Shown here one piece after another: positions 16,486 through 25,938 of a stretch of DNA of 62,823 nt. The position numbers and the translations under genes are program-made. This stretch comes from Spirochaetota bacterium (GTDB lineage Bacteria > Spirochaetota > Spirochaetia > Treponematales > UBA12059). Every line of letters begins with the position of its first letter. Positions within the stretch are counted from its first letter, which is position 1. The stretch is from the NCBI GenBank assembly GCA_029560805.1, contig JAKQKE010000098.1:1-62823 (forward strand). The letters run 5' to 3'. Below the pieces are notes generated by a model, which saw nothing but the letters and a program-made list of their open reading frames with translations, did not search any database and was not told where the DNA came from.

Positions 16486-17228
16486 ACGCCTTCATACGAG
16501 TCGTAGACGCGGTCAAGACCTTCGGCGATCCCGAGCGCGGCGGCGTGCGCGCTCTCGATGGCGTGAGCCTCGAGGTGGCCAAGGGAGAGGTGGTGCTCGT
16601 GATCGGCCCCTCTGGATCGGGTAAGAGCACGCTGCTACGCGCGGTCAACCGGCTCGAGCGGCTCGACTCAGGCGGTATCTGGATAGGCGACGACGAGGTG
16701 ACGGCGCGGCGGGCCGATCTCAGGCGCATCCGCGAGGACGCCGGCATGGTCTTCCAGAGCTTCAACCTGTTCTCGCACATGAGCGTGCTCGACAACGTGA
16801 CGCTGGCGCCGCGCCTCGTGCGCAAGGCGTCGGCCGCCGCCGCACGGGAGGCTGGCCGGGCCATACTCGAGCGCGTCGGCCTCGGCGACAAGCTCGAGGC
16901 CTACCCGCGCCAGCTGTCCGGCGGCCAGCAGCAGCGCGCCGCGATAGCCAGGGCGCTCGCGATGAGCCCCAAGGCGTTGCTGTTCGACGAGCCAACCTCG
17001 GCCCTCGACCCGGAGATGATCAAGGAAGTGCTCGACGTGATGACCGCCCTGGCCGACGATGGCATGACGATGATGGTCGTGTCGCACGAGATGGGCTTCG
17101 CGCGGGCTGCCGCGGACCGGGTCGTCTTCATGGACCGCGGCAGGATAGTCGAGCAGGGGACGCCCGAGGAACTGTTCGCCAGCCCGCGCGAGGAACGCAC
17201 CAAGGAATTCCTCGGGCACATCCTGTAG
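16482..17228 (+). CDS. polar amino-acid ABC transporter ATP-binding protein (GlnQ family)
   Basis: This 248-residue ATPase has Walker [10 protein letters not shown], a [18 protein letters not shown]-loop, the signature [15 protein letters not shown] and Walker [15 protein letters not shown]. It drives the importer formed with the two preceding gene products. The start overlaps the permease stop. A 35-base gap separates it from the SAM hydroxide adenosyltransferase, which is probably cotranscribed. Confidence 0.92.
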   Translation: MNAFIRVVDAVKTFGDPERGGVRALDGVSLEVAKGEVVLVIGPSGSGKSTLLRAVNRLERLDSGGIWIGDDEVTARRADLRRIREDAGMVFQSFNLFSHMSVLDNVTLAPRLVRKASAAAAREAGRAILERVGLGDKLEAYPRQLSGGQQQRAAIARALAMSPKALLFDEPTSALDPEMIKEVLDVMTALADDGMTMMVVSHEMGFARAAADRVVFMDRGRIVEQGTPEELFASPREERTKEFLGHIL

Positions 17229-17263
17229 GACAACGGCGCCGCGACAGGCGGTATGGAGGCGCG

Positions 17264-18121
17264 ATGAGCCGCTCGCTCGTGTACCAGACAGATTTCGGTA
17301 TCTCGGACGGCGCCGTCGCGGCCATGTACGGAGTGGCGCTCAAGGTCGACCCGGCCCTGGCCATCTTCGACCTGACGCACGACATACCGCAGTACAATAT
17401 CTGGGAGGCCTCGTATCGGCTCGTACAGACGGTCCAATACTGGCCGGCCGGCACCGTGTTCGTGTCGGTCGTCGACCCGGGCGTCGGCAGCTCGCGACGT
17501 AGCGTCGCGGTCAAGACAGCCGGCGGGCAGATCGTCGTGACGCCGGACAACGGTACGCTGACCCACCTCAAGCTGCTGCAGGGCGTGACGGACGCTCGGC
17601 TCCTGGTCGAGGACGCCAACCGCCTGTCCGGCTCCGAGCTGTCCTATACCTTCCACGGCCGGGACGTGTACGCCTACACGGGCGCCAGGCTCGCCTCCGG
17701 GCAGATAGCCTTCGAGGACGTCGGCCCGTCCGTCGAACCGGCCTCCATCGTCGAGCTCGACCACGTGGACGCGGTCCGCTCCGGTGACGCGATCGAGGGC
17801 ACGATAGACGTGCTCGACGTGCGTTTCGGTAGCCTATGGACCAACATTCCGCATTCGCTATTCATAGGGCTCGGCGTCGACTACGGCAAGCGCGTCGAGG
17901 TCGCGATCCGCAACGACACGCGCGAGGTCTACCGCAACACGATGGTCTACGCGCGCTCCTTCGCCGAGGTGTCGCTCGGCGAGCCCCTCGTCTACATCAA
18001 CTCGGTGCTGAACGTCGCGGCGGCGATCAACCAGGGCTCGTTCGCCCGGGCCTACAACATAGGCACCGGGCTGTCCTGGAAGATCGCCATACGCAGGGCG
18101 CCGAGGATAGTCTACGACTAG
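17264..18121 (+). CDS. SAM hydroxide adenosyltransferase (DUF62 / SAM hydrolase family)
   Basis: The 285-residue protein matches the DUF62 family, which splits S-adenosylmethionine with hydroxide to adenosine and L-methionine. SLVYQTDFGISDGAVAAM forms the N-terminal active-site loop, and VSVVDPGVGSSRR and VVTPDNGTLTHL follow. The fold is shared with SAM halogenases, but no halogen pathway surrounds it. Its position behind an amino-acid importer operon suggests a link to methionine supply or SAM turnover, which is inference. It ends in a four-base tail overlap with the SppA gene. Confidence 0.85.
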   Translation: MSRSLVYQTDFGISDGAVAAMYGVALKVDPALAIFDLTHDIPQYNIWEASYRLVQTVQYWPAGTVFVSVVDPGVGSSRRSVAVKTAGGQIVVTPDNGTLTHLKLLQGVTDARLLVEDANRLSGSELSYTFHGRDVYAYTGARLASGQIAFEDVGPSVEPASIVELDHVDAVRSGDAIEGTIDVLDVRFGSLWTNIPHSLFIGLGVDYGKRVEVAIRNDTREVYRNTMVYARSFAEVSLGEPLVYINSVLNVAAAINQGSFARAYNIGTGLSWKIAIRRAPRIVYD

Positions 18122-20538
18122 CGCTCCCGGTACAGGTACTCGGGAGCCAAGTACAAGGCGCCCTCGCCCAGCTCCGCCAGCTCGTTGACAAAGGCTCGAG
18201 CGCTAGCGAGCATCGACGACGACGCGCCGCCCGCCTTGGCCAAGCCGAGCAGCGACAGGATCGAGCCTGGCTCGAGCGTACCGGGCAGATAGACCTCGAA
18301 ACGGCCCGCCGCGCCGAGCAGTTCCTCCATCGCGGCCTTGGCGTCGACGAGCCCTCCCAACGCGTCGACGAGCCCGTTCTCCACGGCCTCCGAGCCGAGC
18401 CAGATCTGGCCCTTGCCGAGTTCATCGACCCGGGCCCTGTCCATGCCGCGGCCCTCGGCCACCACATTCACGAAGCGCTCATAGATATACATGATCATGC
18501 CGCGCTCGGCTTGGCCGTCGGCCTCGCGGCGCGGTAGGAAGGGATTGCCGAACTCGCCGCTCGGGCCGGCGCTGACGACGCCGGAGCCGACGCCGAGCAG
18601 CTCGAGCGTGCCGGTCAGGTTGATATCGAAGCCGGTAACGCCTATCGAGCCGGTCAGGGTACCCGCCTCGGCGATGATCCTGTCAGCGTAGGCGGAGATG
18701 TAGTAGCCCCCGGACGCGGCGTAGCCGGCCATCGACACGACGACGGGCTTGCCTGAGTCCTTGAGCTTCTTGACCTGCCTGGCGATGTGGTCGCTCGTCA
18801 GCGCGGAGCCGCCGCCCGAGTCGACGCGCATGATCACGCCGGCCACCGTCGGGTCGTCGCGCAGCGCGGCGAGTAGCTCGGCGGCGGACTCGCCTATCGA
18901 CGAGCCGGCTACGCCCTCGCCCTCGATGATGGAGCCGGACAGGTAGACCACGGCCACCTTCCTGCCGGGCGGAGGGCCCCACTCGAGGCCGCGCTCGCGC
19001 GCGTAGGAACGCAGGTCGACGCGGCCCGCGCCGGCGGTCAGCTCGGTAAGCCGCTCCTCGAACTCGTCGCGGTACAGTAGCTCGTCGGCGAGCCCGGCCT
19101 CGACGGCCTTGCGCGGATCGAGGTACGGCCCGGCGCCGATAGCGGCCCTGCCGCCGCCCACGACGCGGTCGCCGCGCGCCTCGTCGAGAGAGGCCCAGGC
19201 CTGCGACGCCAGGCCGCCGACGTAGCGCTCGATCATAGCGCGCTCGGGTCCCGTCATGGACGGCTCGGTCATCGCGTTGTTGGCCGTCTTCGTATCGTGG
19301 GACTGCAGGCTGTAGGTCCTGACGCCTAGCCTGGCGAGCAGATCCTTGAAGTATAGGTGGGTCGACGAGACGTCGACGATGGGCAGGCCGCCGTTCGGGT
19401 CCAGGGCGACGAGCTCGGCGCCGGCCGCGGCATAGACGTATGACAGCCGGCCCATCGACTGGGCGAACACGTAGACCGGCTTGCCGGCTACCCGGAAGCG
19501 CCCGAGCGCGCGGCAGAATTCCTGGGCGCGCGCGTCGGTATCGAACAGGGGCGGCTCGAACATGGCCAGGGCCCGGATCGACGCGTCGGAGGCGGCGCGG
19601 TCGATGGCGGCGACCGCAAGGTCGAACCAGAGGGCCACCTCGTCCCCGAAGCCGGGGTCCATGTCGACGCGGGGCGGATTCGGCTGGAACAGTCCCGGCT
19701 CGTCGATGACGAGGACTGACGACCCGAAGACGCGCTCGGCCGACTTGGCGGCCCGGCCGAGCCGCACGGACTGGCCCAGGCTGACGTCGCCGCCCTGATG
19801 CATGCCGTTCAGCCGCCCGCCGACCGAGGTCTCGGCGCCGGACAGCGAGACGGCGAAGCCGAGGCCGAAGGACGCGTCGTCGAACGAGTACGAGCCCGAG
19901 AGACTGAGCCAGTCGGCCAGGACGAACCTGGCGCCGGCGCCGGCCATAGCGAAGCCGTCGGGGCCGAGCCGGGCGTCGGCGCTCAGCGTGAGCGCGGAGC
20001 CGAGCCTCGGATTGAAGGCGAGCGGCCGGACTGCCAGGCCGAGCGCGGCTTCGTAGCCGTCGCCGGACAGGTCGAGCACGTCGTCGACCGAGGCGGAGAC
20101 GGACGCATAGCCGAAGGGCCTGAGCATCACGCCGAGGTCCTGGACGCACCAGGCCGACGTGGTCGTCCCGTCCCAACGGAAGCGCAGGCCCAGGCCGAAG
20201 GAGCGGCCGAAGCTGAAAGCGCTCGTCAGGGCGTGGGTCGACGAGCTACCGTCGTCGCGGTAGCGATAGACGAGTCCGGGCAGGCCGTAGGCCAGGTCGA
20301 CAGTCGCCGGCAAGGTACCGCCCGCGAACGAGGCCAAATCGGATACGGCGGCCTCTGCCCGCACGCCGAAGGCGATCGCGTCGGGGAAGAGCGACCAGGC
20401 GGCCGGGTTATCGGCATAGTCCCAGACCGTATGCGGGTCGGCGGATCCGCCCGACTGGGCGAACGCGCCGGTCGCGACGACGAACAGCGCCGCGACGGTA
20501 AAAAAGCGCCATGGCGCCCGACTATGCTTTCGGTTCAT
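18118..20538 (-). CDS. SppA-type S49 peptidase with N-terminal beta-barrel-like domain
   Basis: The 806-residue protein has a signal peptide (residues 1-27). Residues 35-260 alternate Gly/aromatic/polar strands and look like an outer-membrane barrel or PorV-like domain. Two S49 repeats follow. The catalytic dyad of SppA is recognisable as Lys417 (SHDTKTANN) in the first repeat and Ser609 (GYAASGGYYISAYAD) in the second, with SIGVTG after it. SppA proteases degrade signal peptides or membrane-protein remnants. The front domain is unusual and would place the protease at the outer membrane. The start MNRKHSRAPW at 20538 follows GAGGAG. Confidence 0.82.
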   Translation of the reverse strand: MNRKHSRAPWRFFTVAALFVVATGAFAQSGGSADPHTVWDYADNPAAWSLFPDAIAFGVRAEAAVSDLASFAGGTLPATVDLAYGLPGLVYRYRDDGSSSTHALTSAFSFGRSFGLGLRFRWDGTTTSAWCVQDLGVMLRPFGYASVSASVDDVLDLSGDGYEAALGLAVRPLAFNPRLGSALTLSADARLGPDGFAMAGAGARFVLADWLSLSGSYSFDDASFGLGFAVSLSGAETSVGGRLNGMHQGGDVSLGQSVRLGRAAKSAERVFGSSVLVIDEPGLFQPNPPRVDMDPGFGDEVALWFDLAVAAIDRAASDASIRALAMFEPPLFDTDARAQEFCRALGRFRVAGKPVYVFAQSMGRLSYVYAAAGAELVALDPNGGLPIVDVSSTHLYFKDLLARLGVRTYSLQSHDTKTANNAMTEPSMTGPERAMIERYVGGLASQAWASLDEARGDRVVGGGRAAIGAGPYLDPRKAVEAGLADELLYRDEFEERLTELTAGAGRVDLRSYARERGLEWGPPPGRKVAVVYLSGSIIEGEGVAGSSIGESAAELLAALRDDPTVAGVIMRVDSGGGSALTSDHIARQVKKLKDSGKPVVVSMAGYAASGGYYISAYADRIIAEAGTLTGSIGVTGFDINLTGTLELLGVGSGVVSAGPSGEFGNPFLPRREADGQAERGMIMYIYERFVNVVAEGRGMDRARVDELGKGQIWLGSEAVENGLVDALGGLVDAKAAMEELLGAAGRFEVYLPGTLEPGSILSLLGLAKAGGASSSMLASARAFVNELAELGEGALYLAPEYLYRER

Positions 20539-20626
20539 GAACGGTCTCCTCGAGGACAGTATATCGTACCAAAACTCGCTACTACCATATCGCGCCAGAC
20601 CATAGCCGACCACGTTTCGTTGTCGC

Positions 20627-20632
20627 TATACT
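20627..20632 (+). promoter_or_regulatory. -10 box of the MFS gene, likely leaderless
   Basis: TATACT ends nine bases before the ATG at 20642, and there is no ribosome binding site in between. The mRNA probably starts at or next to the start codon. Confidence 0.45.
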
Positions 20633-20641
20633 CGCAGCACC

Positions 20642-22009
20642 ATGCCCGTCGAACGCCGCAAGCCTTTCTCCGCCGCGAGCGCGCTGCGCCGCGCCGCCGC
20701 CTACGCCGCAAGCTTCCCGAAGCCGATCTGGCTCCTCGTCGCCGCCACTCTGGTCGAGTCCACGGGGCGCTTCATGGTGGTGCCGTACCTGAGCCTGTAC
20801 ATGAAGGGCGAGGGCGTCAGCCTCGGCGCTCTCGGGTTCGTGCTCGGCGCGGCTCCGATCGCCAGTGTCGCCTTCGGCGCCTGGGGCGGGCACCTGGCCG
20901 ACCGATGGGGCCGCAAGCCGGTGCAGATACTCGGCGTATCCTTGAGCGCCTCGGCCTTGTTCGGCTTCGCGTTCGCCGGGTCGAACGTCTACGTACTCGC
21001 GCTACTCAACTTCTTGAACGGCATGACGCGCACCTTCTATCGTCCGGCGACCAACGCCGCGATTGCCGACTTCGCGCCGCCCGAGCGCCGATCGGAAGCC
21101 TACGCGCTGCACCGCATCGCCATCAACGCCGCCTTCGGCTGGGGCCCGCTGATCGGCGTCGGGCTGTTCCTCGTCGCGCCGCGGACCGGCTTCATCGTCA
21201 GCGGCGTCCTGAACCTGCTCGTCGGCGTGTTCATAGCGCTCGCCATACCCGAGTCATCGTCTCCTTCGGAGTCGGCGTCTCCTCTGAAGTCGGCGTCTCC
21301 TCTGAAGTCGGCGTCTCCTGCGGAGTCGGCGTCTCCTTCGGAGTCGGCGCAGGTCGGCGAGCGGCTCGACCGCTTGGGCGCCGCGACGAGGCCAGCCTGG
21401 CGAGCCATCGCGGCCGATGGCGTCTTCTGGCTCTGGACCTTCGGGATGATGCTCGTCTGGGGCGCCTACGACCTGATCCAGAGCTTCTTGCCGCTCCACC
21501 TGACCGAGGCAGGCGTGCCGCTCTGGGTCTACGGCTCGGCGCTGACGGTCAACGCCCTCGTCTGCGTATTCGCGCAGCTGCCCGCGAGCCGCCTTCTTCG
21601 CGTAGCGCCGATCGGGCCGTCGGCGGGCGCGTCGAAGCTGGCTTTCGCCGTCGGATTTCTAGGCCTGGCCTTCCTGCGCTCGCCGGCCTGGCTACTCGCG
21701 GCGATGCTCGTCCTGTCCATCGGCGAGGTCTGGGGCTCCGCGGTGCAGTCGCGCTTCGTGCCGGAGCACGCGTCGCCGGAGCTTCTCGGCCGCTACCTGG
21801 GCCTAAGCACGCTGTTCGAGCTCGGCAAGGCCTTCGTGGCGCCGGCCGCCGGCTTCCTGATGCAGGCCGCCGGCGGCTCGGCCGTGTTCGCCATGGCGGC
21901 CGTCTTGTCGGTCGCCGGCGGCTCGCTCCTCTACCTGGCCGGCTCGCGCCACGACGGGAGCGGGCTCGTCCCGGCCCGATCGGCCCGGTCGACTCGGGCG
22001 CGGGCCTGA
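20642..22009 (+). CDS. MFS transporter with a repeat-encoded central loop
   Basis: The 455-residue protein has twelve hydrophobic segments and the MFS motif A variant GAWGGHLADRWGRKPVQ after helix 2. RSEAYALHRIAINAAFGWGPLIG in helices 4-5 resembles drug/sugar efflux MFS families. The substrate is unknown. The central cytoplasmic loop (about residues 202-240) is encoded by six 18-bp direct repeats and reads as Ser-rich hexapeptides alternating in charge. The gene stands alone, divergent from the SppA gene and ending nine bases from the convergent PPIase gene. Confidence 0.85.
   Translation: MPVERRKPFSAASALRRAAAYAASFPKPIWLLVAATLVESTGRFMVVPYLSLYMKGEGVSLGALGFVLGAAPIASVAFGAWGGHLADRWGRKPVQILGVSLSASALFGFAFAGSNVYVLALLNFLNGMTRTFYRPATNAAIADFAPPERRSEAYALHRIAINAAFGWGPLIGVGLFLVAPRTGFIVSGVLNLLVGVFIALAIPESSSPSESASPLKSASPLKSASPAESASPSESAQVGERLDRLGAATRPAWRAIAADGVFWLWTFGMMLVWGAYDLIQSFLPLHLTEAGVPLWVYGSALTVNALVCVFAQLPASRLLRVAPIGPSAGASKLAFAVGFLGLAFLRSPAWLLAAMLVLSIGEVWGSAVQSRFVPEHASPELLGRYLGLSTLFELGKAFVAPAAGFLMQAAGGSAVFAMAAVLSVAGGSLLYLAGSRHDGSGLVPARSARSTRARA
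21251..21350 (+). repeat. 18-bp tandem repeat inside the MFS gene
   Basis: Five full and one partial copies of an 18-bp unit with core GTCGGCGTCTCCT run from 21251. The first copy has diverged (GTCATCGTCTCCT) and the last is cut short. The unit keeps the reading frame and encodes hexapeptides such as ESASPL and KSASPA in the loop between helices 6 and 7. Copy number could vary without a frameshift. Confidence 0.9.
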
Positions 22010-22018
22010 GCCGCGGGC

Positions 22019-23062
22019 TCAGGGCTTCAGCAGCTCGATCTCGAACACCAGCACGGCGTCCGGCGGCACGACCCCGCCAGCCCCGCGCGAGCCGTAACCC
22101 AGCTCCGGCGGTATGACGACGACGCGGCGCTCGCCGTAGCTCATAGCGGACACCGCCTTGTCGAAGCCGGGTATCACCTGGCCGCCGCCCAGCCTGAACT
22201 CGAGCGGCTCGTTGCCGCGGTCGGCCGTCGAGTCGAGCCGGCGGCCGTCAGCCAGCGTGAGGGTATACAGGATGCGCACCATCGAGCCGGTGGCCGGCTT
22301 GGCGCCGTTCCCGGCGGCGAGCGCCTTGTACCACAGCCCGTCGGCGCCGAGCGCCAGGCCGGGTATCCGCGCCTTGACCGCAGCGAACTGCCCCTCGACG
22401 CCAGCCTTGGCCCGTTCGGCGGCCCCGGACGCGTAGGCGCGCAGGTCGGCGTCGAAGCGGGCCTTGTCCGCCTTGAACGCCCGGGCTTTGGCTCCCTTGC
22501 GCGCGACGGTCACCCTGGTCATCGCGTCGCCCTTGCGGATGGAGCGGACCGCGTCCATACCGACGACCACGCGCCCGAAGACCGTGTACCCGCCGTTCAG
22601 GTGGTTCGCGGCGCCGAGCGTTATGAAGAACTGGCTACCGTTCGTATCCGGCCCCGCGTTGGCCATGCCGAGCACGCCCGGGGCGTTGAAGCCGAGCTCC
22701 GGGGTTATCTCGTTCGGGAACTGGTAGCCCGGGCCGCCGCGGCCGGTACCCGTCGGGTCGCCGCCCTGGACCACGAAGCCCGGCTCCACGCGATGGAAGC
22801 TGACCCCGTCGTAGTACGGCCGCCCGTCCTGCGAGAACGAGCCCTCGGCGAGGCCGACGAAGCTGGCGACCGCGAAGGGCGCCTTGTCGGCGTACAGCTC
22901 GAGTACGACGGTACCGCGGACCGTCTCGATCACGGCGTACAGCCCGTCCGGCAACGAGGCGACCGGATCCGGCCGACCTGGCAGGGCCGTTTGGGCGACG
23001 AGCGGCCCGACGGAACAGCACAATAGAACCGCGCCCATCAAGGCCCGACGGATATCTTTCAT
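22019..23062 (-). CDS. periplasmic peptidyl-prolyl isomerase, cyclophilin-FKBP fusion
   Basis: The 347-residue protein has a signal peptide with a CC pair (LLCCSVG; a lipoprotein cannot be excluded). A cyclophilin domain spans about 40-180 ([28 protein letters not shown]). A Lys/Ala-rich linker follows, then an FKBP domain at about 250-347 ([37 protein letters not shown]). Both domains should catalyse proline isomerisation on exported proteins. The start is chosen by GGAGG spacing; the ATG three bases earlier (23065) is nearly as good. The reading frame extends upstream across the copA promoter, which is not coding on this strand. Confidence 0.9.
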   Translation of the reverse strand: MKDIRRALMGAVLLCCSVGPLVAQTALPGRPDPVASLPDGLYAVIETVRGTVVLELYADKAPFAVASFVGLAEGSFSQDGRPYYDGVSFHRVEPGFVVQGGDPTGTGRGGPGYQFPNEITPELGFNAPGVLGMANAGPDTNGSQFFITLGAANHLNGGYTVFGRVVVGMDAVRSIRKGDAMTRVTVARKGAKARAFKADKARFDADLRAYASGAAERAKAGVEGQFAAVKARIPGLALGADGLWYKALAAGNGAKPATGSMVRILYTLTLADGRRLDSTADRGNEPLEFRLGGGQVIPGFDKAVSAMSYGERRVVVIPPELGYGSRGAGGVVPPDAVLVFEIELLKP

Positions 23063-23090
23063 CATGATCCTCCGCGGCGAGGATACGCTA

Positions 23091-23119
23091 TGGACGATCG
23101 AACGGCAAGTTGGTATTAT
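23091..23119 (+). promoter_or_regulatory. promoter of copA
   Basis: TGGACG (23091-23096) and TATTAT (23114-23119) are separated by 17 bases. The -10 box runs into the CsoR operator, so a bound repressor would block polymerase. The leader before the ATG at 23139 would be only about 13 bases. Confidence 0.6.
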
Positions 23120-23135
23120 ACCCCCAAGGGGTATA
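23117..23135 (+). promoter_or_regulatory. CsoR operator upstream of copA
   Basis: TATACCCC (23117-23124) and GGGGTATA (23128-23135) form a perfect dyad around CAA. This G-tract palindrome is the known recognition form of copper-sensing CsoR proteins. It overlaps the copA -10 box. The AAGGGG at its right half also lies at the right distance to serve as the ribosome site of copA. CsoR itself is encoded directly after copA. Confidence 0.85.
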
Positions 23136-23138
23136 TCG

Positions 23139-25595
23139 ATGAAGACCGACACCGTCGAGATCAAGGGGATGAGCTGCTCCGCCTGCGCCAGGGCGAGCGA
23201 ACGGGCCGCCGCCGGCGTACCGGGCGTCTCGAACGCTTCGGTCAACTTCGCCACCGAGGCGCTAACCGTCGAATACGACGAGGGCGCGACAGGGCTGGCG
23301 GCCATCGCCGCGGCGATAGCGGAGGCCGGCTACGAAGCCGTGCTACCGACGGCGGTCAAGAGCGCGTCCGTGCCGATAGGCGGCATGAGCTGCGCCGCCT
23401 GCGCCGCGGCCGTCGAGAGGGCGGTGTCACTGGTACCCGGCGTCTCGAGCGCCTCGGTGAATTTCGCCTCCGAGCGGCTGTCGGTGTCCTGGGACCCGTC
23501 GGTCGCCCGCCTGTCGTCCATCAAGCTGGCCGTGAAGGAGGCGGGCTACGAGGCGCTGGCGGCCGACTCAGGCCCGGCCGCCGTCGACGAGCACGGCATG
23601 GCCAAGGCGCGCGAAGCGCGTTGGCAAAAACGGCGTTTCGTCGTCGCGCTAGCGACGGCCCTTCCACTCCTCTACGTATCGATGGGCCACATGATCGGAT
23701 TGCCGCTACCGCCCTTCCTGCATCCCATGCACGAGCCCCTGAACTTCGCGCTGGCCCAGGCGGCGCTGACCCTGCCGGCGCTATGGGCCGGGAGGAAATT
23801 CTACACCGTCGGCGTCAAGGCCCTGCTCAGGCGAGCGCCTAATATGGACAGCCTGATCGCGATAGGCACCGGCTCGGCGATGGCCTACAGCCTCTGGTCG
23901 ACCATACAGATCGCCCTCGGAGACGCCTCCGCGGCCGGACACCTGTACTTCGAGACCGTCGCCGTCATCATCGCCCTGATCCTGCTCGGCAAGTACCTCG
24001 AGGCCCGGTCCAAGGGCAAGGCATCGGAGGCCATCAAGCGGCTAATGGGCCTGGCGCCCAAGACCGCAGTGGTCGTGTCAGAATCGGGCGACCTGGAGCT
24101 GCCGGTCGACGAGGTGGCCGTCGGCGACGTGATCCGCGTGCGCCCCGGCGAACGAGTGCCGGTCGACGGCGTCGTCGTCGAAGGCTCGACCAGCGTCGAC
24201 GAGTCCATGTTGACCGGAGAGAGCCTGCCCGTCGAGAAGAGCCCGGGCGACAAGGTATCCGGCGCCACCGTCAACGGCCAGGCCATGTTCACCTTCAGGG
24301 CGAGCGCCGTCGGCGCCGACACGGCCCTGGCCCGCATCGTCCGCCTAGTCGAGGAGGCCCAGGGCTCCAAGGCCCCGATAGCCGCGCTCGCCGACCGGGT
24401 ATCGGGCGTCTTCGTACCGGTCGTCGTCGCCATAGCCTTCGCCTCCGCGGTCGCGTGGCTGATCGGGGGACAGAGCTTCGAGTTCGCGATGCGGGTGTTC
24501 GTGGCCGTACTGACGATAGCCTGCCCCTGCGCGCTCGGGCTAGCCACGCCGGTGGCCATCATGGTCGGCACCGGGCGCGGCGCTGAGCTCGGCCTGCTGA
24601 TCAAGGGCGGCGAGGCGCTCGAGAACGCCCATCGCGTGACGGCCGTAGCGCTCGATAAGACCGGTACGGTGACGCTCGGCAAACCGGCCGTCGTCGAGGT
24701 CCTCACGTACGGCCACCTGGACGAGGAAGCCGCGTTGGCCCTGGCCGCGTCGGCCGAGAGGGGATCGGAGCACCCGCTCGGCGCCGCGATCGTCCGCGAG
24801 GCGGAAGCCCGGTCGCTCGCGCTATCGTCGCCCGATAGCCTCAAGGCCCTGCCCGGCCGAGGCATCGAGGCGCGCCTCGGCGGCGCCGAGGCCATCGTCG
24901 GCAACGCGAGGCTCCTGGAGGAGCGCGGGATCGACGTCGGGCCAGCCGCCGCCGACCTTGAGAGGCTCGCCGCCGATGGCAAGACGGCCATGCTCGTAGC
25001 GGCGGAGGGTCGCCTCGTGGGCCTCGTCGCGGTCGCCGACATCGTCAGGCCGACGAGCCGGGCGGCGATCGCGGCCTTAAGGGCGCGCGGCGTCGAGACG
25101 ACGATGATCACCGGCGACTCGAGAGCCGTCGCCGAGGCGATAGGCCGCGAGGTAGGAGTCGACCGAGTCGTCGCGGAGGTGCTGCCCGAGGACAAGTCGG
25201 CCGCGGTGCGGGCGCTCCAGGCCTCAGGCAAGCTGGTGGCGATGGTCGGGGACGGCATCAATGACGCGCCCGCCCTGGCGGCGGCCGACGTGGGCATAGC
25301 GATAGGGTCGGGTACCGACATAGCGGCCGAGTCGGCCGATATCGTGCTGGCCCGCGGAGACCTCGAGGACGCCGTCGCCGCCCTCGACCTGTCCCGCGCG
25401 ACGATGCGCGTCATCAGGCAGAACCTGTTCTGGGCCTTCGGCTATAATGTCCTCGGCATACCGGTGGCGGCGGGCCTGCTCCACCTGTTCGGCGGGCCCC
25501 TGCTCAACCCGATGATAGCCGCCGCGGCCATGTCCCTGTCGTCGGTGTCGGTCGTCACGAACGCATTGCGCCTCAAGACGTGGAAGCCGATCTAG
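23139..25595 (+). CDS. copA: copper-exporting P-type ATPase CopA
   Basis: The 818-residue P1B-ATPase has two N-terminal heavy-metal domains with GMSCSAC (Cys13, Cys16) and GMSCAAC (Cys85, Cys88). Eight membrane helices carry the transport motif CPC at 462-464. It also has the phosphorylation site DKTGT (Asp506), the SEHPLG nucleotide motif and [10 protein letters not shown]. It exports Cu(I) from the cytoplasm. The start at 23139 follows the CsoR operator; the open frame upstream belongs to the divergent gap. The csoR gene follows after 23 bases in the same transcript, so copper should induce both. Confidence 0.95.
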   Translation: MKTDTVEIKGMSCSACARASERAAAGVPGVSNASVNFATEALTVEYDEGATGLAAIAAAIAEAGYEAVLPTAVKSASVPIGGMSCAACAAAVERAVSLVPGVSSASVNFASERLSVSWDPSVARLSSIKLAVKEAGYEALAADSGPAAVDEHGMAKAREARWQKRRFVVALATALPLLYVSMGHMIGLPLPPFLHPMHEPLNFALAQAALTLPALWAGRKFYTVGVKALLRRAPNMDSLIAIGTGSAMAYSLWSTIQIALGDASAAGHLYFETVAVIIALILLGKYLEARSKGKASEAIKRLMGLAPKTAVVVSESGDLELPVDEVAVGDVIRVRPGERVPVDGVVVEGSTSVDESMLTGESLPVEKSPGDKVSGATVNGQAMFTFRASAVGADTALARIVRLVEEAQGSKAPIAALADRVSGVFVPVVVAIAFASAVAWLIGGQSFEFAMRVFVAVLTIACPCALGLATPVAIMVGTGRGAELGLLIKGGEALENAHRVTAVALDKTGTVTLGKPAVVEVLTYGHLDEEAALALAASAERGSEHPLGAAIVREAEARSLALSSPDSLKALPGRGIEARLGGAEAIVGNARLLEERGIDVGPAAADLERLAADGKTAMLVAAEGRLVGLVAVADIVRPTSRAAIAALRARGVETTMITGDSRAVAEAIGREVGVDRVVAEVLPEDKSAAVRALQASGKLVAMVGDGINDAPALAAADVGIAIGSGTDIAAESADIVLARGDLEDAVAALDLSRATMRVIRQNLFWAFGYNVLGIPVAAGLLHLFGGPLLNPMIAAAAMSLSSVSVVTNALRLKTWKPI

Positions 25596-25618
25596 CAAGA
25601 CAACGAAAGGAACCCTGT

Positions 25619-25930
25619 ATGGATACGTGCGATAACCAGGCCGATGGTTGCTCGTGCAAGAAAACCGAGCGGCCCGAGGAGCTTAAGCGATCGCTCGACG
25701 GCCGACTGGCCAGGATCGAGGGCCAGGTGCGCGGCCTCCGGCGCATGATCGAGGGCGACGCCTATTGCGACGACGTGATGACGCAGATCGCCGCCGCCCG
25801 CGGCGCGCTCGGCAAAGCGTCCCTCGTCGTGCTCGAGCACCACCTCAAGCACTGCCTGATCGACCACGTGCGGGCCGGCGACGACGACATCGTGGACGAG
25901 CTGCTCGACAGCCTGGCCAAGAATTTCTAA
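25619..25930 (+). CDS. csoR: copper-sensing transcriptional repressor CsoR
   Basis: The 103-residue all-helical protein of the CsoR/FrmR family has the Cu(I) ligand set Cys50, His75 and Cys79. The 25- and 4-residue spacing equals that of classical CsoR. A Cys-rich tail at the N-terminus (Cys4, Cys11, Cys13) may add metal affinity. RLARIEGQVRGLRRMI is the DNA-facing helix. It should repress its own operon through the dyad at 23117-23135 and release when Cu(I) binds. Confidence 0.93.
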   Translation: MDTCDNQADGCSCKKTERPEELKRSLDGRLARIEGQVRGLRRMIEGDAYCDDVMTQIAAARGALGKASLVVLEHHLKHCLIDHVRAGDDDIVDELLDSLAKNF

Positions 25931-25938
25931 GCGCTCGA

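Noticed and set aside
17264-18121. Fluorinase or chlorinase
   Set aside because: The fold is shared, but the residues seen are those of the common hydroxide-using family and there are no halometabolite genes nearby.
21251-21350. CRISPR-like array
   Set aside because: The units are contiguous 18-bp copies without spacers, and they keep the reading frame of a transporter gene.
19798-22116. 772-codon frame spanning the SppA end, the intergenic gap and the MFS gene
   Set aside because: It crosses two well-supported genes in other frames and a promoter gap. It is an open frame only because stop codons are rare at this base composition.
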